Source: DAIQNV01 sp038748775
GTDB taxonomy: Bacteria; Planctomycetota; Phycisphaerae; Phycisphaerales; UBA1924
Assembly: GCA_038748775.1 (NCBI GenBank)
Contig: JBCDIT010000001.1
Coordinates: 372,001-436,000, forward strand
DNA: 64,000 nucleotides
Reading direction: 5' to 3'
The notes under the pieces were generated by a model that saw nothing but the letters and a program-made list of their open reading frames with translations, made no database searches and had not been told where the DNA came from. Position numbers and translations under genes: made by a program. Positions 1 through 7,382 of the stretch are shown here, one piece after another (positions within the stretch are counted from its first letter, which is position 1; each line of letters begins with the position of its first letter).

Positions 1-2
1 TC

Positions 3-359
3 TCGCTTGGCGACCAGATTTCACCCGAGCGAGGCCCACGCATCAGTTTTCTATGGGGCGACCCACAAGACCAACGCCCGAGCGGTGCGATGGTCGCCCT
101 GCCGGCGAACCAGCTCGTCACGATTCGCAGTCACGATCCGGCACTCCGGATCGTCGTCGTCAAAGGACAGCCCCGCCTACGTCACGGCTCGGAGCTTCAG
201 CCAGTGGAGCTGCCTCCGGGTAGCGCCGTCTTGTCCAACGGATCGCAGAAGACCGTCATACACCTCACCGGCACGACCGAAACATGGCTCTATGTCCGAT
301 GCGCTGGCGCGTTCGAGGTATACGCCGCGTCGAGACGGCTCAGCCGCCCCGCCCTATGA
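3..359 (+). CDS. cupin-like protein (DUF4437-type), 5' end outside window
   Basis: The frame is open from the left edge to a TGA at 357-359, giving the last 118 residues of a protein. Visible pieces are FLWGDP near residue 16, SGAMVALPAN near 27, a beta-rich stretch with RIVVVKGQ, then LPPGSAVLSNG and a final LYVRCAGAFEV. This order (LWGD, ligand-type loop, VVIxG, LPPGS, YV...G.F) resembles DUF4437/ChrR-like cupins as I remember them. The usual histidine metal ligands are not obvious, so it may not bind metal in the usual way. An internal ATG at 90 could be mistaken for the start, but coding sense continues upstream of it. The end overlaps the convergent pepP gene by 20 bp. Confidence 0.55.
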   Translation, partial: SLGDQISPERGPRISFLWGDPQDQRPSGAMVALPANQLVTIRSHDPALRIVVVKGQPRLRHGSELQPVELPPGSAVLSNGSQKTVIHLTGTTETWLYVRCAGAFEVYAASRRLSRPAL

Positions 360-1722
360 ATCTCTCGATCTCGGCAACCGTCCGCGGGATGCCGGTCGAG
401 AGCACCTCGAACCCGGTCTCGGTGACGAGGACATCGTCCTCGATGCGGATGCCGATGTCCTCGTCGGGCAGGTAGATGCCGGGCTCGATGGTGATGATCG
501 TGCCGGGCGTCAGGGGCAGGTGGTAGTTGCCGGCATCGTGGACGTAGAGACCGAGGAAGTGTCCGAGCCCATGCCTCATATCGTCGGTGAAGCCCGCTGA
601 CTCGATCACTTCCCGAGCGATGTCGTTGAGCTCGCGGAAGGTCACGCCCGGTCGGATGGCCTTGGTCGCCTCATCGGCAGCGCGGAGCACGACCTCGTAC
701 ACCTCGCGCTGGCGGGGTGTAAACCGACCCGAGATCGGGAACGTCCGCGTGATATCCGCGGCGTAGTTCTCGACCTCGGCCCCCACGTCGCAGAGCACGA
801 GCTCCCCCGCTTGCATCACACGATGATCATGCTCGCCGCGGTAGTGCAGCACGCACGAGTTGGGCCCCGATCCGACGATGCTGCCGAACGCGAGTCGACG
901 CGAGCCCTCAAGATGAAAGGTGGTCTCGATGATGGTGCGGAGTTCGAACTCGGTCATGCCCGGGCGCACTTTGCTCATGCCCGCACGCAGCCCGGCCGCC
1001 GTGTTGGCGATCGCCTGCCGTGTGAGGTCGATCTCGAGTTCGCCCTTCGCCTGACGCATCGCGGGAAGGACTTCTCGATCGAGCCCGACCGACGCTCCCG
1101 GGATTCGCGACGTGGCGTCACGCAGCACCTCGAGTTGCTTCGGGATCGGGCTCTTGTACCCCACCACCGGCCCGAGGAACACCGCCTTGTGCGACTCGCC
1201 GGTCAGGATCGCGGTCGCGAGGGCCCCGGGGAGCGCCCCCATGCGGCGTACGCGCGCGAAGCCGGTGTTCAGTTCGAGCTCGCGACCGAGCATGGGGCGC
1301 TCGCCGTGCCAGACGTGGTCCTCGGTATCGAGCATCGGGAGGTAGAGCGACTCGACGTACTGGTCGGCGTCGGGGTCGAGCAAGAGGGCGGCCCCGGGCT
1401 CGTGCTCGATCCCGGTGAGGTAGTAGAAATCGAGCCCCGACCGGTCGGGCCCGCCCGAGGGCGAGTCCCGGGTGTCGTTGAACACCACGGCGGCGGAGTA
1501 GCCTTTCTCTTGCATGTGCGTGAGCAGCCTGAGCCGCCGCTCGCGGTACACCTCGCGCGTGACGAGTCCCCGAGGTCCGGCGACCCCAAGAGCCGCGTCG
1601 CCCATCGGGAACGTCTTGTCGGGCGTCTCATGAGGGACGAGCACCGTGATGTCGTCGACCTGAGCGGAAAGGGCGGGCGTGATGAACGCAACGAGTGCGG
1701 CGGCGAAGTGGTTGAGGTTCAT
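340..1722 (-). CDS. pepP: secreted Xaa-Pro aminopeptidase (M24B)
   Basis: A 460-residue metallopeptidase of the pita-bread fold that releases an N-terminal residue preceding proline. The start at 1722 is chosen because it gives a clean signal peptide (MNLNHFAAALVAF, then ALSAQ), so the enzyme is probably periplasmic; the frame remains open to 2001, but that stretch looks non-coding. The N-terminal creatinase-like domain contains DFYYLTGIEHEPGA. The C-terminal M24 domain shows the five metal ligands in order: D in CDVGAE, D in AADITRTF, H in GLGHFLGLYVHD, E in TIEPGIYL and E in GIRIEDD. Length matches bacterial PepP. It converges on the cupin-like gene, with a 20-bp overlap at the 3' ends. Confidence 0.93.
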   Translation of the reverse strand: MNLNHFAAALVAFITPALSAQVDDITVLVPHETPDKTFPMGDAALGVAGPRGLVTREVYRERRLRLLTHMQEKGYSAAVVFNDTRDSPSGGPDRSGLDFYYLTGIEHEPGAALLLDPDADQYVESLYLPMLDTEDHVWHGERPMLGRELELNTGFARVRRMGALPGALATAILTGESHKAVFLGPVVGYKSPIPKQLEVLRDATSRIPGASVGLDREVLPAMRQAKGELEIDLTRQAIANTAAGLRAGMSKVRPGMTEFELRTIIETTFHLEGSRRLAFGSIVGSGPNSCVLHYRGEHDHRVMQAGELVLCDVGAEVENYAADITRTFPISGRFTPRQREVYEVVLRAADEATKAIRPGVTFRELNDIAREVIESAGFTDDMRHGLGHFLGLYVHDAGNYHLPLTPGTIITIEPGIYLPDEDIGIRIEDDVLVTETGFEVLSTGIPRTVAEIERFIGRGG

Positions 1723-2341
1723 ACACCCCAATGTAGCCGGAGCCCCGCAGTGGTACGACGCCAGCTCGCCGACTTGAGCTCCAATCATCCGCAGACACAA
1801 TGACGTCAATCTCGCCGATTCCGCCCGCACCGGCGGCGACGTCCGGCACGCGCCGGCGTGAGCGTCTGGTACAGCGCAAAAATCTGAGCCAAAGTCACCC
1901 CGATGACCATTGGAACGCGTACCGACATTCAGAGCAACGCGGTCTTTCACCGAGACCGTCGCTACACCGAGGCGATCGGGCACTTCACGACCATCAGACA
2001 CGGCCCATCATCCACAGCAACTCCGTTGATGAGAACACGCCCAGCGGTGTCGGTGCGACGACCCTTGGACGCACCCGCGCCGTCAGCGAGTGAGCCACCG
2101 ACGCCGGAGCGGTGGCTCCACCGGGTCTCGGGGTCCCAGATACAACCGCCGTCGTCGAGGGCCCAGACAGAACCGCGCGTAAAGATGACCGAGCCTGTGG
2201 TGCGGAACGCCCGAACGACGAAACGGCACTCACGCAGCGGTATGTTGACCGGCCCGATGACGAGCGCTCGCTATTTCTCAACGACCGTTGCTTATTGTGG
2301 TATCCTCCCCGCGGAACTCCTCCCGTGTACGGAGCCGCGTA
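1723..2341. other. intergenic, no supported gene
   Basis: No reading frame here combines a plausible start with protein-like composition. On the minus strand a frame of about 90 codons between roughly 1960 and 2270 is open and has mixed composition (for example IWDPETRWSHRSG), but it has no ATG or GTG near its head and begins after a stop, so at most it is a remnant. The stretch probably holds the promoters of pepP (leftward) and of the membrane gene at 2342 (rightward); no confident boxes were picked. Confidence 0.4.
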
Positions 2342-2833
2342 ATGCCAAAGCAACGCTTCTGTGATATCGTCGATGGGCTCGCGATCATCGGGTCCTCCGC
2401 ATTCGCGGGCAGCAACCTCTTCATTGGTCTGTCTGTCGGTCTGCATTGGCTGCGGCTAGATCCGCTCGATTTCGCGTTCGGCTTCTGGGATCAGTTCGTT
2501 ATGTTTACGCTGACGATCATGCCCCTGTTTACCCTAACCCTCGTCGGCCTTGTTTGTGCCGCCAAACGCGATTGGAATCACGCGCACATAAGGCGATCCC
2601 GGCTCTCCGCGATAACGTGTTTCGTGATTGTGTCGCTCATCACCGTCGTGCTTCACGTGCCGATCAACTTGGCTCTTCGGACCCCGCAGTTCACCGCAAG
2701 CGAAGCAAGTGCCATCCGCCTCAGGTGGTTGGTTGGTCACGTTCCGCGGATACTCCTCACGGGCGCGGTCGCGTGGTTCACGTGGAGAGCATGCGCGGGT
2801 CGGTTCTACCAGTCCGTCCGAGAGGAATCTTGA
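2342..2833 (+). CDS. small integral membrane protein, DUF1772-like
   Basis: A 163-residue protein with four hydrophobic segments, roughly residues 12-35, 46-70, 88-108 and 140-158. The loop before the last helix contains VPIN followed by RWLVGHVPR, reminiscent of the DUF1772 (anthrone-oxygenase-like) pattern in which VPIN is followed by a W/H-R segment. That assignment is from memory and is moderate. The ATG at 2342 is preferred over one 54 bases upstream because the upstream codons are polar and arginine-rich, unlike a membrane protein N-terminus. No operon partner is evident: the next gene is 380 bases away. Confidence 0.65.
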   Translation: MPKQRFCDIVDGLAIIGSSAFAGSNLFIGLSVGLHWLRLDPLDFAFGFWDQFVMFTLTIMPLFTLTLVGLVCAAKRDWNHAHIRRSRLSAITCFVIVSLITVVLHVPINLALRTPQFTASEASAIRLRWLVGHVPRILLTGAVAWFTWRACAGRFYQSVREES

Positions 2834-3215
2834 ATCATCAGGCTACCGCCGACGACACTGCTTTGAGTCCGCGCCCCGTCCCGTCGGATCCATCGGATTC
2901 GATATTCGCGTACCGTCAACTCGGAGCGCTATACACGCCTTTAGATTCAACGGCGTCAGATCGGAACATGAAACCTTTCCGATCTGGATCCTTGCCGCGT
3001 CCCACCACAACCCCATCTCCGAGTCGTGATTCGATCGGCAGTGGTCCATGGTTGTGTCTCCACGCGGCGCCCGACGCAACCCGAACGCAACCGCGGCCTG
3101 AGCGCCGCAAGAACGCGATGCTAATTCCTAAGACACTGCTCACGGCAGAATCGCTCACCCTTATGCCTTTGGCGATCAGGCGTCAGCAGCCCCGCTAACA
3201 ACAAAGGAACCGACA
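2834..3215. other. intergenic with one perfect hairpin
   Basis: No gene is supported. The one clear structure is a perfect 10-bp inverted repeat, CAGATCGGAA at 2957-2966 and its complement at 2977-2986, with a 10-base loop and no T-run on either side. It could be a transcription end, a processing signal or a small mobile repeat. A Shine-Dalgarno-like AAAGGA at 3203-3208 belongs to the gene starting at 3216. Confidence 0.5.
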
Positions 3216-3836
3216 GTGTCTCCACAAAGCGATCCCGAGTCCAAGAACAAAGAGCCCGAGCGTCGGCCGGCGTCTGCCAGAGCACGCAATCTCGATGAAC
3301 AGTTGGCGGAGTTTCGAGACTCGCAATTCATGGCCATGCCCAGCGCTGGAGCCGTGTGCTGGTCGCTCGCCGCCGGCGCCGGGTTTTTCCGTCCCGATAG
3401 ATGGCACGTGCTTTCCCTGTTCATCGCGGTAGGCATGATCTTTTACGTCGGACTGTTGATCGCGAAGATCACCGGCGAGGACCTGCTGGGCCGGAACAAG
3501 TCAAGCCCGTTCTTCGATCGTGTGTTCTTTGCGAGTGTCGCCATGAGCATCCTAGTTTTCGCGATCGCAATCCCGTTCGTGCTCGAAAGTCCGACCTCGC
3601 TCCCGCTTTCGCTCGGAGTGCTCACCGGGCTGATGTGGCTGCCGATCTCGCCGCTAATCGGACACTGGGTCGGCGCCGCCCACGCTATTGCTCGAACGGC
3701 GCTTGTGTTAACCGTGTGGCTGCTGCTCCCCGACGACCGATTCACCGCGGTTCCACTGGCTGTTGTTGCCGTGTATGTCGTGACGCTGACCATCCTCTGG
3801 AAGCGTTGGATCGAGCACTCGCGGCGGGAGGCATAA
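3216..3836 (+). CDS. membrane protein, DUF7010-like
   Basis: A 206-residue protein starting at GTG 3216, with AAAGGA seven bases upstream. The first 35 residues are charged and probably cytoplasmic. Six hydrophobic segments follow, at about 44-58, 65-85, 105-125, 130-148, 155-172 and 176-195. The arrangement (short polar head, AGAVCWSLAAGAGFF, then evenly spaced helices with FVLES and GVLTGLMWLP) matches my recollection of DUF7010 proteins, whose function is unknown. There is no sign of an operon. The sequence just beyond its stop is degenerate and leads to the prophage left end. Confidence 0.65.
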   Translation: MSPQSDPESKNKEPERRPASARARNLDEQLAEFRDSQFMAMPSAGAVCWSLAAGAGFFRPDRWHVLSLFIAVGMIFYVGLLIAKITGEDLLGRNKSSPFFDRVFFASVAMSILVFAIAIPFVLESPTSLPLSLGVLTGLMWLPISPLIGHWVGAAHAIARTALVLTVWLLLPDDRFTAVPLAVVAVYVVTLTILWKRWIEHSRREA

Positions 3837-4049
3837 AGCAAAAACTGCACGCAGCTTGACCTGGGCGCAACGACCTCCTCTGCGGTGTCGAAGGCCATCG
3901 AGCGAACGAACTCACGTTGACTACGGGCCTCCTTGGAGTACCCCGTAGACTGCTCGTGGAACGTAACGGTCATGCTGAGACCCTTGTTCATGGCCGTGTG
4001 GAACCCGTTCTGGCTGCACCTGCAAAGCTGAGGTGCATCAACTCTCGAC
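3837..4049. other. degenerate coding remnant, minus strand
   Basis: No intact gene. On the minus strand a frame running from about 4045 down to the end of the upstream gene has good protein-like composition (MNKGLSMTVTFHEQSTG, then SMAFDTAEEVVAPRSS) but lacks its own stop, running on antisense through the DUF7010 gene. It is in a different frame from the remnant at 4050-4316, and both may derive from one decayed gene. Confidence 0.3.
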
Positions 4050-4316
4050 TTACGGCCGCGCTTTCCCTTCCCCTGAATCGGCAAGGCCCTCGCTTGAGCT
4101 ATCGGGATCGCTATTGCGATTGAGTGGATCCCTGTCGGCAGACTCGCTTTCGGCTCTTAACTTCTTCTGGAAATGGATGAACTGTTGAGCCAAGCGCCGC
4201 TCAAGGAGCGCTCCACTGTTGGAGATTCACTTCGGATTCTCGTAATCCCCTTGCATCGGTGCTCGGATGAGATCCGCCAATTCGTCACAATCAAATATCA
4301 GATCGCTGAGCTTCAC
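4050..4316 (-). pseudogene. decayed gene with in-frame TGA
   Basis: From a GTG at 4316 the frame reads VKLSDLIFDCDELADLIRAP and onwards for 29 codons, meets TGA at 4227-4229, then continues in the same frame for 58 more protein-like codons (ISNSGALLERRLAQQFIHFQ...) to TAA at 4050-4052. The composition is similar on both sides of the TGA, so it is best read as one gene broken by a nonsense change; TGG to TGA would be enough. Selenocysteine is the alternative, but no downstream hairpin supports it. I do not recognise the family. Confidence 0.35.
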
Positions 4317-4376
4317 TGAATCGGCTCTTCTTCATAGCTTCGACCTCCAAACAGAGGTCGGATTGTCCCAGAATCA
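4291..4376 (-). mobile_element. possible IS3-family left-end remnant
   Basis: Reading leftward from 4376, the sequence starts TGATTCTGGGACAATCC, which has the look of an IS3-type terminal repeat. About 40 bases later comes ATG (4335) followed by codons for MKKSRFSEAQ, the typical N-terminus of IS3 OrfA proteins. Homology stops after ten codons and the frame ends at 4291. No right end or orfB is visible, so this would be a terminal scar. The call is from motif memory and competes with the overlapping remnant at 4050-4316. Confidence 0.35.
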
Positions 4377-4614
4377 CTCACCTGACGAATGCATCAGGAA
4401 ACGGGTACGAGCGCACTATGACCGCCAGTGAACCAGTGTTTCGCGTTCTCCTGTGTGTAGCTATGCGTTGGGCTAAGCCAGAGGATGGTGGGGCCGCGCC
4501 ATCCGACGGCCCGCCTGCCCCAGGAGAGCCTGAAACGCGCCCCTACTTTTCCCGCCCGCTTCTCGTGGCCCGATCTTCGGGCCTCAAATGAGCAGCCCCA
4601 GAAATGCAAACAAC

Positions 4615-4630
4615 CCCTGATTTATCAGGG
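4615..4630 (-). terminator. hairpin downstream of the original tRNA-Pro 3' end
   Basis: CCCTGA and TCAGGG form a perfect 6-bp stem around a TTTA loop. It lies just outside the left attachment site, which is where the 3' flank of the leftward tRNA gene sat before phage insertion, so it may be the tRNA terminator. The T-run on the leftward side is poor. Confidence 0.4.
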
Positions 4631-4641
4631 TTTATTGTCAA

Positions 4642-4687
4642 AATCGGGGTGAGAGGATTCGAACCTCCGACCTTCTCGTCCCGAACG
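4642..4687. other. attL, 46-bp core with tRNA-Pro 3' fragment
   Basis: Identical to 47742-47787. It carries the acceptor 3' strand, T arm, variable loop and part of the anticodon arm of tRNA-Pro, then diverges at 4688. It cannot fold as a full tRNA because the 5' half is missing. After excision this copy and attR would recombine to one intact tRNA on the chromosome. Confidence 0.95.
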
Positions 4688-4862
4688 CTTTGGTCTTTGT
4701 GTCATAATCACCCTCAACGCCAGCACTTACTGACATTCTGCCTTCGAGTCCGGTAGAGCGAAACGCTGCGAATTGGTGCCGGTTTTGGCGGTGGCTTTTA
4801 GATCCTTCGTTGTGGTTCTGGTGCGCATTTGGCGCGCGTTGGAATAAGTCGTTTGGTCCGAG

Positions 4863-5285
4863 CTAGGGCTCGTCTGCGGACCACCACACGACACCGCCGT
4901 TTTGAAAGAGCACGTCTCGCCGGTAGCTCTCGACGAACCACGTCCACCGCTCGAAGGTCCCGGCGGCGGTTGATTCGGCGGCCCGCCGAGACGGTGAGCC
5001 CCAGGCGAGCGCTACGGCCGCCGGCGGCATTCCTGTCGTGACCTCGTTCGAGTAGATCGCTCGGATATCCTCGCGCGTGATGCCCAGCTCGTCGTGGCGG
5101 AGCATCACGGCCCTCGCGATGTCGTCGCGGGCAGACTTCGACCCGTGCCCTTGAATCCACCGGTCGAAGACCTGCTCGGACAGCTCGCCGACCGGTAGAG
5201 CGGCCAGCTCGTCGGGCGTGAGTTCCGGCGTCGTCGCGCATCCGGCCGCAAGAACAAGCGTCACCGCGACGAGCGCCCGGATCAT
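4863..5285 (-). CDS. prophage lipoprotein downstream of the repressor
   Basis: A 140-residue protein starting at ATG 5285, overlapping the repressor stop in an ATGA junction. The N-terminus MIRALVAVTLVLAAGC is a textbook lipoprotein signal with the acylated Cys at residue 16. The mature part has a helical first half (ELTPDELAALPVGELSEQVF) and a C-terminal beta-like half with TGMPPAAVALAWGSP and WTWFVESYRRDVLF. The G-x-V-x-WG-x-P pattern loosely recalls SmpA/BamE-type lipoproteins; this is weak. Co-transcription with the repressor means it should be made in the lysogen, so surface exclusion of related phages or another lysogenic-conversion role is plausible but unproven. Confidence 0.75.
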   Translation of the reverse strand: MIRALVAVTLVLAAGCATTPELTPDELAALPVGELSEQVFDRWIQGHGSKSARDDIARAVMLRHDELGITREDIRAIYSNEVTTGMPPAAVALAWGSPSRRAAESTAAGTFERWTWFVESYRRDVLFQNGGVVWWSADEP

Positions 5286-5788
5286 TTCGGCACCACGTAG
5301 ACGTGCGAGACGCTTCCGGGGGACCAAGCGACCTGATCGCCCGGTTGCAGTTGGTCCACGAAGCGGCGTCCTGGCAGATTGACGCCAGCGAGCCCACCGC
5401 TTACGTAGAGCAGCTCGAGGACCTGGTCGATCCCGACGCCCTCGATGAGTTCCTCTAACCAAGACGCCAGGAGGGCCGCTCGGTCGGCGTCTGACGCCCC
5501 TCTCTCGGCTTCCCATGTTGCGATGGCCGCCGAGCGGTCTCGGGGCAGCGAGATCGCCAGCAGGCGGCGGCGCTCGCCGTCGCTCAACGGCAGGACCTCG
5601 TCGAGGGCCTCCACGATCTTCGTCACAGTCGCCGGACGGGGAACCATCCCGTTTTCCCAGCGGCTGACCATTGATCTCGAGACGCCCGCCTTTCTGGCGA
5701 ACTGCGTGGCGTCGAGACCCCTGGCGAGCCGTAGCTCGCGCATAAGTTCGCCGTGCATAGCAGAGATCTTCGTCGGCTTCGCGTCCAT
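5282..5788 (-). CDS. XRE-family phage repressor (CI-like)
   Basis: A 168-residue protein. An N-terminal helix-turn-helix spans about residues 11-65 (LMRELRLARGLDATQFARKA, then SRSMVSRWENG), the classic XRE fold. The C-terminal 100 residues (LLASWLEELIEGVG, QVAWSPGSVSHVYVV) probably mediate oligomerisation. No Ala-Gly cleavage site or S24 Ser/Lys dyad is evident, so RecA-stimulated self-cleavage is doubtful. ATG 5788 was chosen over the GTG one codon upstream. Transcription is leftward from a divergent control region shared with the early operon, which is the usual position for a lysogeny repressor. Confidence 0.88.
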   Translation of the reverse strand: MDAKPTKISAMHGELMRELRLARGLDATQFARKAGVSRSMVSRWENGMVPRPATVTKIVEALDEVLPLSDGERRRLLAISLPRDRSAAIATWEAERGASDADRAALLASWLEELIEGVGIDQVLELLYVSGGLAGVNLPGRRFVDQLQPGDQVAWSPGSVSHVYVVPK

Positions 5789-5799
5789 CACGCTACCCC

Positions 5800-5868
5800 A
5801 TAATTGGTGATGGGTTGGGTTTGGCGAATACTGTTGCGTTTTGAGTGCGATTTGAGTATCGTTGTCGC
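5800..5868. promoter_or_regulatory. divergent lysogeny/early control region
   Basis: Rightward: TTGCGT at 5834-5839, 17 bases, TATCGT at 5857-5862, with the next ATG at 5869, so the early transcript would start at or just before the AUG and be leaderless. Leftward: TTCGCC (5828-5823), 17 bases, AATTAT (5805-5800), suited to repressor transcription. Inside the rightward promoter TTTGAGT occurs twice, at 5840-5846 and 5851-5857, one helical turn apart, a likely operator. A short inverted repeat CCCAT/ATGGG lies at 5797-5814. The boxes are picked by eye. Confidence 0.6.
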
Positions 5869-6495
5869 ATGGTTTCCGCCGAGAGCAGTGCGTTTACCGT
5901 CGCAATACCAGGCGGCCAAACTGCCCGTTTCGATTCGGTCGGGGATCTTGAGGCCGAAATCGGGCGGGTCTACGAACCGATTCGTCAAGAGAGAGAAGCT
6001 GTGAGGCGATCGATGGCCGAGGTCAGCGCAGAGCTGCTCGAGCACGAGCTTCGCCTCGGATACCTGCTTACGGGTCTCCGAAATCGACTCGGCGACGCCG
6101 TTCCGAAGACCGTGGCCGACGCTCGATACCAGCAGGCTCTCGACCGTCGCAAGATCCACGCGAAGCGCGCTCAGCGTGCTATCCGCCTCGCCAGGGGGCA
6201 CCAGCTCGGTCGATTCCTTACCCCGTCCGAACGTGCGTGGACACACGTGTCCGGCGGTGTTCGGATTCCAGTAGCCCACTCGGGTCGCGAAGCGTATCAG
6301 TTTGCTGTGGATGACACGCCGACGACTGGGGCCTCTGGCGATCAGCTCGAGATGTTCGGTGGTGTCATCGACCATGCTCGTGGCGTCGTCGAGGCGGCCG
6401 CCGTGATGTACGAGAGCGCATTGCTCTCGCCCGCAGCGGCTTCGGCGTTCCGAAAGGCGATCGAGGCCGCATCGGCCGCAATTGAGGGATCTTAG
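5869..6495 (+). CDS. early coiled-coil protein of unknown function
   Basis: A 208-residue protein, the first gene of the rightward early operon, beginning at an ATG seven bases after a predicted -10 box. A helical, charged stretch at about residues 28-110 (EAEIGRVYEPIRQEREAVRR, LEHELRLGYLLTGLRNRLGD) suggests a coiled coil. The rest contains SGGVRIPVAHSGREA and a second helical end. I do not recognise the family; the middle is only vaguely like DUF3102-type phage proteins. Its position suggests an early or anti-repressor role, but that is inference. An alternative GTG at 5845 would add eight residues and lies inside the promoter, so it is less likely. Confidence 0.7.
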   Translation: MVSAESSAFTVAIPGGQTARFDSVGDLEAEIGRVYEPIRQEREAVRRSMAEVSAELLEHELRLGYLLTGLRNRLGDAVPKTVADARYQQALDRRKIHAKRAQRAIRLARGHQLGRFLTPSERAWTHVSGGVRIPVAHSGREAYQFAVDDTPTTGASGDQLEMFGGVIDHARGVVEAAAVMYESALLSPAAASAFRKAIEAASAAIEGS

Positions 6496-6498
6496 ATT

Positions 6499-6786
6499 AT
6501 GAACCTGGATCTCCCTAACCACTTGCTCACGATTGATCAAGTTGCCGCTATCACACAAAAGAGCCCGGCAACGGTTCGCGCGTGGATCTATCGGGGCGTC
6601 AAGCCGCCCCACCTTGACGAACCTACACAGCTCGTGGCGTCGACGGCGGGCCGCGTCCGCATCGCTCCTAATGACTTGAAGGCGTTCTGGCATCGCATCG
6701 ACCGACGTCTTCATCGACGCACCAAGGGAGACTCGCGGAAGGACAAGGCCATAGGCCCCGGTCGACATCCTCCCGAAGGTTTCTAA
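6499..6786 (+). CDS. excisionase-like helix-turn-helix protein
   Basis: A 95-residue protein starting three bases after the previous stop. The N-terminal half, LLTIDQVAAITQKSPATVRA followed by WIYRGVKPP and a wing-like GRVRIAPNDLKAFW, is the winged HTH pattern of phage excisionases and MerR/AlpA-like proteins. The tail is basic (RRLHRRTKGDSRKDK), fitting DNA binding. It could be the excisionase partner of the integrase at the right end, or an early regulator; planctomycete DUF1580 proteins look similar. No cysteines are present. Confidence 0.7.
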   Translation: MNLDLPNHLLTIDQVAAITQKSPATVRAWIYRGVKPPHLDEPTQLVASTAGRVRIAPNDLKAFWHRIDRRLHRRTKGDSRKDKAIGPGRHPPEGF

Positions 6787-6797
6787 GTCCGATATAT

Positions 6798-6814
6798 GAG
6801 AGGTGATGATCATG
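6798..6814 (+). promoter_or_regulatory. duplicated translation-initiation sequence
   Basis: The 17 bases GAGAGGTGATGATCATG, comprising a Shine-Dalgarno run and the start codon, occur identically at 10807-10823. The third ATG-type codon (6812) gives an eight-base spacing and is taken as the start at both places. Confidence 0.6.
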
Positions 6815-7366
6815 AAACAAGTTTTGCACGGCGGCGTCGCATTCGATACGGCGGCTGAACGCAATTCGCGCCCTCTTTCTGGGCATCGAGACCACCAAGC
6901 GTGGGGAACAAAGCTCATATTTGAGTGCACGCGATGGGCGGTCGGCCTCGCGACCCAACGCGGGCTCACCAGGCCCAGGATTGCCTCGGCGATCGGCATC
7001 AAGCCTCGCACGCTCGAGAATGCGATGAAGCCGAGCGAAGAGCGATCGCTCGGGTTCGGCGCATTCTGCGAGTTGATGTCACCCGACGGGCCGCTTCCGG
7101 AGGACATCCGCCGCGAGACCTTCTCGCGATTTGCTCACGAGTTCGGCTACGCGATCGCTCCGACAGAGTCGGATCCCGTGCCGGCGAGAGATGCGGCGAT
7201 GGCCGTGTCCGCGAGTGTTGGTCGTCTTTCGGAGGCCGTCTTGGTCGCTACTGATGCGTGCTCTCCGGGCGGCGAAGCGATCACGGACGGCGAGCGAGTC
7301 TTGATCTCGCGCACCGCGGGCGACGTTGTCGCCGCGGTCGCACCCCTCACCTCGCCTCTGGCTTAG
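6812..7366 (+). CDS. CII-like phage regulatory protein
   Basis: A 184-residue protein. Residues 25-100 (WAVGLATQRGLTRPRIASAI then GIKPRTLENAMKPSEER and FCELMSPDGPLPEDI) match the layout of the phage CII/CP76-type regulator: an HTH-like helix pair followed by a motif in which 'LENAMKP' precedes the ordering of capsid-size helices. The C-terminal half is Ala/Val-rich and helical. In temperate phages such proteins promote lysogenic transcription. The position after the excisionase-like gene and before replication genes fits. The start at 6812 is set by the GAGAGG at 6798-6803; in-frame GTG 6803 and ATG 6806 are too close to it. Confidence 0.6.
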   Translation: MKQVLHGGVAFDTAAERNSRPLSGHRDHQAWGTKLIFECTRWAVGLATQRGLTRPRIASAIGIKPRTLENAMKPSEERSLGFGAFCELMSPDGPLPEDIRRETFSRFAHEFGYAIAPTESDPVPARDAAMAVSASVGRLSEAVLVATDACSPGGEAITDGERVLISRTAGDVVAAVAPLTSPLA

Positions 7367-7382
7367 CGGGGCGGCTGTAGCG

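Noticed and set aside
1723..2001. A longer start for the aminopeptidase
   Set aside because: It would bury a clear signal peptide; ATG 1722 restores it.
4227..4229. Selenocysteine at the in-frame TGA
   Set aside because: No SECIS-like hairpin follows directly and the neighbouring sequence is otherwise degenerate, so a nonsense mutation is simpler.
4642..4687. A second tRNA-Pro gene at the left end
   Set aside because: Only the 3' half is present; the sequence diverges within the anticodon arm, as expected for attL.
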